Source: Pseudomonas sp. S09G 359 (GTDB taxonomy: Bacteria; Pseudomonadota; Gammaproteobacteria; Pseudomonadales; Pseudomonadaceae). Taken from it: a stretch of 64,000 nucleotides of DNA. Positions 58,761 through 64,000 of this stretch are shown here, piece by piece; positions within the stretch are counted from its first letter, which is position 1, and each line of letters opens with the position of its first letter. The notes below the pieces were generated by a model. The model made no database searches and was not told where the DNA came from. It saw nothing but the letters and a program-made list of their open reading frames with translations. The DNA lies in assembly GCF_002843605.1 (NCBI RefSeq), contig NZ_CP025263.1, positions 4,493,501 through 4,557,500 of the forward strand, given 5' to 3'. The position numbers and the translations under genes are program-made.

Positions 58761-59801
58761 TCAGGCGCTTTCGCGTTCGATCAGGCGGCAGTCCAACAGG
58801 TTCAAGCGCTGTACCTCATCATCCACCGCCAGCACCCCAAGGCTTTCCAGGACCCGGGTGGCCGCCAGCACGCCGATTTCCAAGGCTGGCGGCTTGATGG
58901 TGCTCAGGCTCGGCAACAACATTTCAGCAAACGGGTAATCCCCAAAACCGAGCACCGCGCAGTCCTGGGGGATCTTCAACCCGGCACGCTGCCCAGCCAG
59001 CAGGCCACCGGCGGCCAGGTTGTCATTGGCGAAGAAGATCGCGTCGGGCGGCGTGGCATGGCGCATCAGCACGTCCATCGCCTGTTTGCCCGCCTCGAAG
59101 GGCGCGCGGTCGGCGTCGGGGGCGAACACCCAGGGTTGCACGCCCAGTTCCTTGAGGGTCGCGGCGAAACCATCGCCGCGCTCCTGGGCACTGAAGTCCC
59201 CAGGCACGCTGTTGTGCACGAAGGCGATGCGCCGATAACCCTTGCCGTGCAGGTAGCGGGCGGCGGTGACGCCGACTGCGTAGTGGGAAAAGCCGATCTG
59301 CAACGGCTCGCGTTGGGGCACGTAGTCCCACGTCTCCACCACCGGGATATCGGCGTCGGCGATCATCTTTTCGGTGCCTGCGCTGTGGAAGCGGCTGGTC
59401 AGCACCAGCGCTGCCGGCGACCAGCCGAGAAACGCGCGCACGGCACTTTCTTCCTGTTCCGCGCTGAAGTAACTCGACGCCAGCAACAGCTGATAACCAT
59501 GGCGGCTGAGGGTGTCGCTGAAACCCTGGATGGTGTTGGCGAAAATCGGCCCGGAGATGTTCGGGATCACCATCGCCACGATCCTGCCCCGCGCCGACGC
59601 CAGCCCGCCAGCCACCAGGTTAGGCACGTAACCCAACTCGGCCACCACCTCGGCGATCCGCTCGCGCCGCTCGTGCGAGACCTGCTCCGGTTGGTTGAAA
59701 TAGCGCGACACGGTGATCGCCGAGACCCCGGCCTGGCGGGCCACGGTATTCAAGGTGACGCGCCCGGCGCCACGGCGTTTGCGCGGTTTGTCTTCGCTCA
59801 C
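58761..59801 (-). CDS. LacI family transcriptional regulator
   Basis: Repressor of 346 residues. DNA-binding domain VTLNTVARQAGVSAITVSRY then FNQPEQVS and LGYVPNLVAGGLASARGRIV with the hinge, followed by a periplasmic-binding-like ligand domain (VAMVIPNISGPIFANTIQGF, DAIFFANDNLAAGGLLAGQR). It starts with GTG, with AGGA seven bases upstream. The general likeness is to GntR-type LacI proteins of Pseudomonas. It is divergent from the TonB receptor operon, whose start region holds a palindrome of LacI-family type, so it most likely represses that operon and perhaps itself. Confidence 0.9.
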   Translation of the reverse strand: MSEDKPRKRRGAGRVTLNTVARQAGVSAITVSRYFNQPEQVSHERRERIAEVVAELGYVPNLVAGGLASARGRIVAMVIPNISGPIFANTIQGFSDTLSRHGYQLLLASSYFSAEQEESAVRAFLGWSPAALVLTSRFHSAGTEKMIADADIPVVETWDYVPQREPLQIGFSHYAVGVTAARYLHGKGYRRIAFVHNSVPGDFSAQERGDGFAATLKELGVQPWVFAPDADRAPFEAGKQAMDVLMRHATPPDAIFFANDNLAAGGLLAGQRAGLKIPQDCAVLGFGDYPFAEMLLPSLSTIKPPALEIGVLAATRVLESLGVLAVDDEVQRLNLLDCRLIERESA

Positions 59802-59852
59802 GGGAGGTTCCTGTTAAAAACCAAAAAGAATATAGGGCTAATTTTTTAGTAT

Positions 59853-59882
59853 TTGACGCTCTAAACCAGACCTACCAATAAT
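59853..59882 (+). promoter_or_regulatory. sigma-70 type promoter of the TonB receptor operon
   Basis: TTGACG at 59853-59858, an 18-base spacer and AATAAT at 59877-59882; each box matches five of six consensus bases. The start point would be at about 59889-59891, inside the palindrome that follows. Confidence 0.6.
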
Positions 59883-59887
59883 GCCGA

Positions 59888-59901
59888 TGTTAGCGCTAAC
59901 A
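59888..59901. promoter_or_regulatory. perfect palindromic operator, LacI-family type
   Basis: TGTTAGCGCTAACA, a 14-base perfect palindrome with a central CG, the form bound by GntR-type LacI regulators. It sits just downstream of the -10 box at the expected transcription start and 86 bases from the GTG of the divergent LacI gene, a position that would block transcription when bound. Confidence 0.75.
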
Positions 59902-59919
59902 AGGCGCGTTGTCTGCTAC

Positions 59920-59983
59920 TCGCTCGAGCGAATGCCAAAGACAGTTTCACAGGCGCTGACGGTCGCAAGAACCGCAGCGGTTC
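59920..59983. promoter_or_regulatory. two further inverted repeats in the operon leader
   Basis: TCGCTCGAGCGA (59920-59931) is a perfect 12-base palindrome and GAACCGC-A-GCGGTTC (59969-59983) a 7-base inverted repeat with a one-base centre. Both lie between the operator and the receptor start and could be extra protein sites or leader hairpins; no regulator can be assigned. Confidence 0.4.
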
Positions 59984-60010
59984 AGGGCATTCTTTTCGAG
60001 CGGACACAGC

Positions 60011-62194
60011 ATGCACAAACACACGCACCTATTATTTCTCGCCGGTTTGACCGCGCTCCCGATAGCCGGCGCCGTTGCCGCCGACGAGCCGGAAGCCACC
60101 CTCAAACCGGTCACCGTCACCGCGACCCGCCGTGAAGAGTCGCTGCAAAAAGTCCCGGTGGCCGTCTCCGTACTCGATGGCGAACAACTGGAGCGCGACA
60201 ATCGCAACGGCGTGGCGAGCATCGCGCAACAAGTGCCGTCGCTGAACTTCCGCACCGGCGCCTCGAACAAGGACACCTCGCTGTTCGTGCGCGGCGTGGG
60301 CACTATCTCCACCTCCCCCGGCGTGGAGCCCACGGTGGCTACGGTGATCGACGGCGTGGTCTACGCCCGCCCCGGCCAGGCCACTCTCGACCTGCTGGAC
60401 CTGGAACGCATCGAAGTGCTACGCGGCCCCCAAGGCACGTTGTTCGGCAAGAACGCCTCGGCCGGCGTGCTGAATATCACCAGCAAGGCGCCCACCGCCG
60501 AGACCCACGGCTATATCGACCAGGCCTACTACAGCGGCAATGAAAGCCGCACCCGGTTCGGCATCGGCGGCAGCCTGGTGCCGGATGTGCTCAAGGGCTC
60601 GGTGAGCACGCTGTTCGGCAGCTACGACGGCAATGTCGATAACAGACACAACGGCCAGGAGGTCAACGGCTACAACCACAAGGGCATTCGCGGCAAGTTG
60701 GAGTTCACCCCCAACGACGACGTGAAACTGACGCTGATCGCCGACTATATGCAGTCCCATGACGACGCGCCGAACGGTGTGGTGAGCAAATCCCTGACCC
60801 CAGCTTTCACCAACGCGCTGAGCCCGGTGCGCGCCTCCAGCGACAACCGCGACATCAACACCGACACCCGCAGCCACGTGGAAGACACCAACAAGGGCCT
60901 GTCCGCCCAGCTGGACTGGAACCTCGGCGACTACACCCTGACCTCGATCACCGCCTGGCGCGGCTGGGACAACACCCAGTACCAGGACGGCGACCGCCTC
61001 GGCACGGTAACCGCCGCTTTCCCCGGCACCGCCGATAAAGGCGAGCTGGCCTTCGACCAGTACTCCCAGGAACTGCGCCTGGCCTCGCCCAAGGGTGAGC
61101 TCCTGGAGTACGTCGGCGGCCTGTTCTATATGCACGGCAAGGACCAAGAGACCTACCAGCGCACGCTTACCACCACCACGCGCACCGACCGTGGCATCGC
61201 CGACTACAGCACCACCAGCGACAGCTACGCAGTGTTCGGCGAGACCACGCTGAATTTCACCTCGCGCTTTCGCGGCATTGCCGGCCTGCGCTACACCCAT
61301 GACGACTTGAAATACGATCACCGCCGCGTCTCCACCTCGGCTACCACCGTCAGCGGCATTCAGCCGGCCACCTTCAGCTCGGGCTCGGTGGATGAGGATG
61401 GCTGGTCCGGCCGGCTCGGCGTGCAATACGACCTGACCGATACCGTCACCAGCTACCTCACCTACTCGCGTGGCTACAAGGGCCCGGCCTACAACGTGTT
61501 CTTCAATATGCAGCCGCGCGACACCGACGCGCTCAAGCCGGAAACCTCCAATACCTGGGAAGCCGGGATCAAGGCCACCGCCTGGAATAACCGCCTGACC
61601 ACTAACCTGGCGGTATTCCACAGCGACTACGACAACTACCAGGCCAACTTTTTCGACACGGTGGCCGGCCAGGTCGTGACGCGCCTGATCAACGCGGGCA
61701 GTGTCAGCACCGAAGGCGTCGAGCTGGATTACGCCCTGCAAGCCACCCAGCAACTCAAGCTCTCCGGCGCCCTGGCCTACACCCGTGCGCGCATCGACGA
61801 GTTCGCCTGCCCGGCGGGCGCGGCGGCCACCTGCAACGTGAATGGCAAGCCCCTGCCCTACAGCCCGGACTGGAAAAGCTACGTGCGCGCCGATTACAGT
61901 ATCCCGCTGGATAACGGCCTGGACATCGAACTGGGCACCGACTACAGCTGGCAGAGCGAAGTGCAATACGACATCAGCCAGAACGTCGACACCAAGCAAG
62001 GCGCCTACGGCATCTGGAACGCCAGCGTGGCCCTGGCCGACTACAGCAACGGCTGGCGCGTGGCCTTCCTGGCCAAGAACCTCGCCGACAAGTCCTACTC
62101 GCCACTGCTGGCCAGCGGCGGCAACTACATCTACCGCGCCGTGCCCCGTGACGATGAGCGTTACTTCGGCGTGCAACTGCGCAAGGATTTCTAG
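60011..62194 (+). CDS. TonB-dependent outer-membrane receptor
   Basis: Receptor of 727 residues of a different subfamily from the two above. Signal peptide (FLAGLTALPIAGAVAAD), TonB box region TLKPVTVTATRREESLQKVP, plug with LFVRGVGTISTSPGVEPTVA, DGVVYARPGQATLDLLDLER and IEVLRGPQGTLFGKNASAGV, then barrel strands ending YFGVQLRKDF. The plug type (VTATRREESLQKVPVAVSVL) is common in receptors for plant-derived or xenobiotic organics. It is followed after one base by the monooxygenase gene and controlled by the promoter and operator just upstream. Confidence 0.9.
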   Translation: MHKHTHLLFLAGLTALPIAGAVAADEPEATLKPVTVTATRREESLQKVPVAVSVLDGEQLERDNRNGVASIAQQVPSLNFRTGASNKDTSLFVRGVGTISTSPGVEPTVATVIDGVVYARPGQATLDLLDLERIEVLRGPQGTLFGKNASAGVLNITSKAPTAETHGYIDQAYYSGNESRTRFGIGGSLVPDVLKGSVSTLFGSYDGNVDNRHNGQEVNGYNHKGIRGKLEFTPNDDVKLTLIADYMQSHDDAPNGVVSKSLTPAFTNALSPVRASSDNRDINTDTRSHVEDTNKGLSAQLDWNLGDYTLTSITAWRGWDNTQYQDGDRLGTVTAAFPGTADKGELAFDQYSQELRLASPKGELLEYVGGLFYMHGKDQETYQRTLTTTTRTDRGIADYSTTSDSYAVFGETTLNFTSRFRGIAGLRYTHDDLKYDHRRVSTSATTVSGIQPATFSSGSVDEDGWSGRLGVQYDLTDTVTSYLTYSRGYKGPAYNVFFNMQPRDTDALKPETSNTWEAGIKATAWNNRLTTNLAVFHSDYDNYQANFFDTVAGQVVTRLINAGSVSTEGVELDYALQATQQLKLSGALAYTRARIDEFACPAGAAATCNVNGKPLPYSPDWKSYVRADYSIPLDNGLDIELGTDYSWQSEVQYDISQNVDTKQGAYGIWNASVALADYSNGWRVAFLAKNLADKSYSPLLASGGNYIYRAVPRDDERYFGVQLRKDF

Positions 62195-62195
62195 C

Positions 62196-63527
62196 ATGAG
62201 CCGTCAACTGAAACTCGGCGCCTTCCTCATGGCCACCGGGCACCACGTCGCCGCCTGGCGCCACCCGGACGTGCCGGCGAATGCCGGGCTGGATTTCGCC
62301 CAGTACAAACACCTGGCGCGCGTGGCCGAAGCGGCCAAGTTCGACGCGTTGTTCGTGGCCGACAGCATCGCTGCCGCCACAGGCGAAATTGCCAGCCAGA
62401 TGGCGCGCTCGGATTATTTCGAGCCGCTCACCCTGCTTTCGGCATTGAGTGCAGTGACCGAGCATATCGGCCTGATCGCTACGGCCACCACCAGCTACAA
62501 CGAGCCCTACCATGTAGCGCGTAAATTCGCCTCGCTGGATCACCTGTCCGGTGGGCGCGCAGGCTGGAACCTGGTGACCTCGGACGCCGCCGCCGAAGCG
62601 CAGAACTTCGGCCGCGACGAGCACTTGGGGCATGGCGAGCGCTACAGCCGCGCGCGTGAATTTCATCAGGTGGTGACGGGGCTTTGGGACAGCTGGGAGG
62701 ATGACGCCTTCATCCGCGACAAGGCCAGCGGCACCTACTACGACTCGGCCAAACTGCATGTGCTGGACCATGTGGGCGAACACTTCCGGGTCAAGGGCCC
62801 GCTGAACGTCGCCCGCTCGCCCCAAGGCCAACCGGTGATCGTGCAGGCGGGCTCTTCAGAGACAGGGCGTGAACTGGCCGCGCAAACCGCCGAGGTGGTG
62901 TTCACCGCGCAGACCTCGCTGGCCAATGCCCAGGCGTTTTATGCCGACCTCAAGGCGCGCTTGGGCCGCTATGGACGTGAGCCGGATTCGCTGAAAATCA
63001 TGCCCGGCGTGTTTGTGGTGGTCGGCGCCACCGAGGCCGAGGCCCAGGCGAAATTCGAAGGGTTCCAGGCCCTGGTCGAACCCGAAGTGGGGGTGGCGCT
63101 GCTGGGGCGCATGCTGGGTAATTTCGACCTGTCCGGCTACCCGCTGGACGGGCCGTTGCCGCAGTTGCCATTGACCGACAGCGGCCAACGCAGCCGTCAG
63201 CAGTTGCTCAGTGAATTGGCCGACCGTGAGCAACTGACGCTGGCGCAATTGGGCCGTCGGATTGCCGGCGGCCGCGGGCATTACAGCCTGATCGGCACGC
63301 CGACGCAGATTGCCGATGAGCTGCAGCGCTGGTTCGAGCAGGGGGCCGCGGATGGCTTCAATATCCTGGTGCCGCACTTGCCGGGCGGGCTGGAAGATTT
63401 CGCCGAGTGGGTGGTGCCCGAGTTGCAACGACGCGGCCTGTTCCGTACCGAATACACCGGCAGTACCTTGCGTGAAAACCTCGGTTTGGCGCGCCCCGCC
63501 AATCGCTTCAAAAAGGATGATGCATGA
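62196..63527 (+). CDS. FMN-dependent monooxygenase, NtaA/SnaA/DszA family
   Basis: LLM-class monooxygenase of 443 residues. Start LKLGAFLMATGHHVAAWRHP, flavin-site region NEPYHVARKFASLDHLSGGR then AGWNLVTSDAA, FRVKGPLNVARSPQGQPVIV with QAGSSETG, and end GLFRTEYTGSTLRENLGLAR. The ATG at 62196 follows the receptor stop by one base; a longer frame from 61842 overlaps the receptor. Its stop overlaps the next gene by ATGA. It would need a separate flavin reductase, not seen here. Confidence 0.87.
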   Translation: MSRQLKLGAFLMATGHHVAAWRHPDVPANAGLDFAQYKHLARVAEAAKFDALFVADSIAAATGEIASQMARSDYFEPLTLLSALSAVTEHIGLIATATTSYNEPYHVARKFASLDHLSGGRAGWNLVTSDAAAEAQNFGRDEHLGHGERYSRAREFHQVVTGLWDSWEDDAFIRDKASGTYYDSAKLHVLDHVGEHFRVKGPLNVARSPQGQPVIVQAGSSETGRELAAQTAEVVFTAQTSLANAQAFYADLKARLGRYGREPDSLKIMPGVFVVVGATEAEAQAKFEGFQALVEPEVGVALLGRMLGNFDLSGYPLDGPLPQLPLTDSGQRSRQQLLSELADREQLTLAQLGRRIAGGRGHYSLIGTPTQIADELQRWFEQGAADGFNILVPHLPGGLEDFAEWVVPELQRRGLFRTEYTGSTLRENLGLARPANRFKKDDA

Positions 63528-64000
63528 ACATTCGAGCCCTGATGCTGGCACTGCTGGCCGTGACGCATACCGCCCTGGCAGCCGACCCCGCCACCCTGCG
63601 CATCGGCTACCAGAAAGGCTCCATCGCCCTGGTGCTGGCCAAGGAGCACGGCCTGCTGGAGCAACGCTTCCCCCACACCGAGGTAAAGTGGATCGAATTC
63701 CCCGCCGGCCCGCAGATGCTCGAAGCCCTCAACGTCGGCGCCCTGGACGTGGGTTCGACCGGCGATATCCCACCGCTGTTCGCCCAAGCGGCCGGAGCAG
63801 ACCTGGTCTACATCGGCGCCGAACCGCCCAAGCCTACGGCGGAAACCATCCTGGTGCGCAACGACAGCCCGCTGCATTCGGTGGCCGATTTGAAAGGCAA
63901 GAAAGTCGCCTTCCAGAAAGGCTCCAGCTCCCACAACCTGATCCTGCGCGCGCTGAACAAAGCCGGCCTGAACTATAAGGACATCCAGCCGGTGTACCTG
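63524..64000 (+). CDS. aliphatic sulfonate-type ABC substrate-binding protein, N-terminal part
   Basis: SsuA-family periplasmic binding protein, first 159 residues; the gene runs off the right edge. Sec signal MNIRALMLALLAVTHTALAA, then LRIGYQKGSIALVLAKEHGL, VKWIEFPAGPQMLEALNVGA, DVGSTGDIPPLFAQAAGADL and VADLKGKKVAFQKGSSSHNL, all typical of SsuA. ATGA overlap with the monooxygenase shows they are one operon. Permease and ATPase genes would be expected just beyond the window. Confidence 0.88.
   Translation, partial: MNIRALMLALLAVTHTALAADPATLRIGYQKGSIALVLAKEHGLLEQRFPHTEVKWIEFPAGPQMLEALNVGALDVGSTGDIPPLFAQAAGADLVYIGAEPPKPTAETILVRNDSPLHSVADLKGKKVAFQKGSSSHNLILRALNKAGLNYKDIQPVYL

Noticed and set aside
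60419-62197. 592-codon minus-strand frame opposite the third TonB receptor
   Set aside because: Antisense shadow without motifs or start signals.

Overview
The window is a high-GC, almost completely coding stretch of a Pseudomonas chromosome, most likely of the fluorescens group. This rests on protein character and on the many REP-type palindromes between genes (GTGGGAGGGGGCTTGCCCCC and related forms). No rRNA, tRNA, integrase, transposase or CRISPR array was seen.

Layout. (1) 1-15931 is a catabolic region. A partial GABA-type aminotransferase and a lone GhrA-like reductase lead into a long minus-strand gene train: HAD enzyme, OrdL-like oxidase, Tat-exported peptide-type binding protein, two permeases, fused double ATPase, a three-subunit flavin/2Fe-2S dehydrogenase of the opine-oxidase/HcnABC type, ArgE-like deacylase, GabD-like and TtuC-like dehydrogenases. 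Together it looks like import and oxidative breakdown of an N-substituted amino acid or small peptide that feeds succinate semialdehyde and central metabolism. (2) 16445-19665 carries a GNAT protein, a bicupin and an aldehyde dehydrogenase. (3) 19666-24360 is the most unusual region. An orphan T6SS hcp gene faces a hydrophobic putative effector and an overlapping four-helix membrane protein, and the module is repeated once. The two copies have nearly identical edges and divergent cores. The hcp copy in the second module is a deleted remnant, and the hcp 3' end plus a REP pair is repeated in tandem every 266 bp.

(4) 24371-34949 is a minus-strand operon: class II aldolase, SsuA-like binding protein, TonB receptor, FMN monooxygenase, then a complete peptide-type ABC transporter. 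Its leader has a 13-bp hairpin containing a 15-codon reading frame. (5) 36855-43968 is a second such cluster: TonB receptor, polar amino acid ABC transporter, flavin amine oxidase, RidA, FMN monooxygenase (at 35389-36717). (6) 44477-54381 is a complete type II secretion operon (gspE-F-G-H-I-J-K-L-M-C-D) without its own prepilin peptidase. It is followed by a small exported peptide and a large secreted GH3 beta-glucosidase with a PA14 insert, a plausible but unproven T2SS client. (7) 58084-64000 holds TetR and LacI regulators. Divergent from LacI is a third TonB receptor, FMN monooxygenase, SsuA-like set, with a readable promoter and a perfect palindromic operator at the start site.

Three separate TonB receptor + NtaA/DszA-family monooxygenase + binding-protein clusters in 40 kb suggest specialisation in scavenging organic sulfur or nitrogen compounds. 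The substrates cannot be read from sequence.
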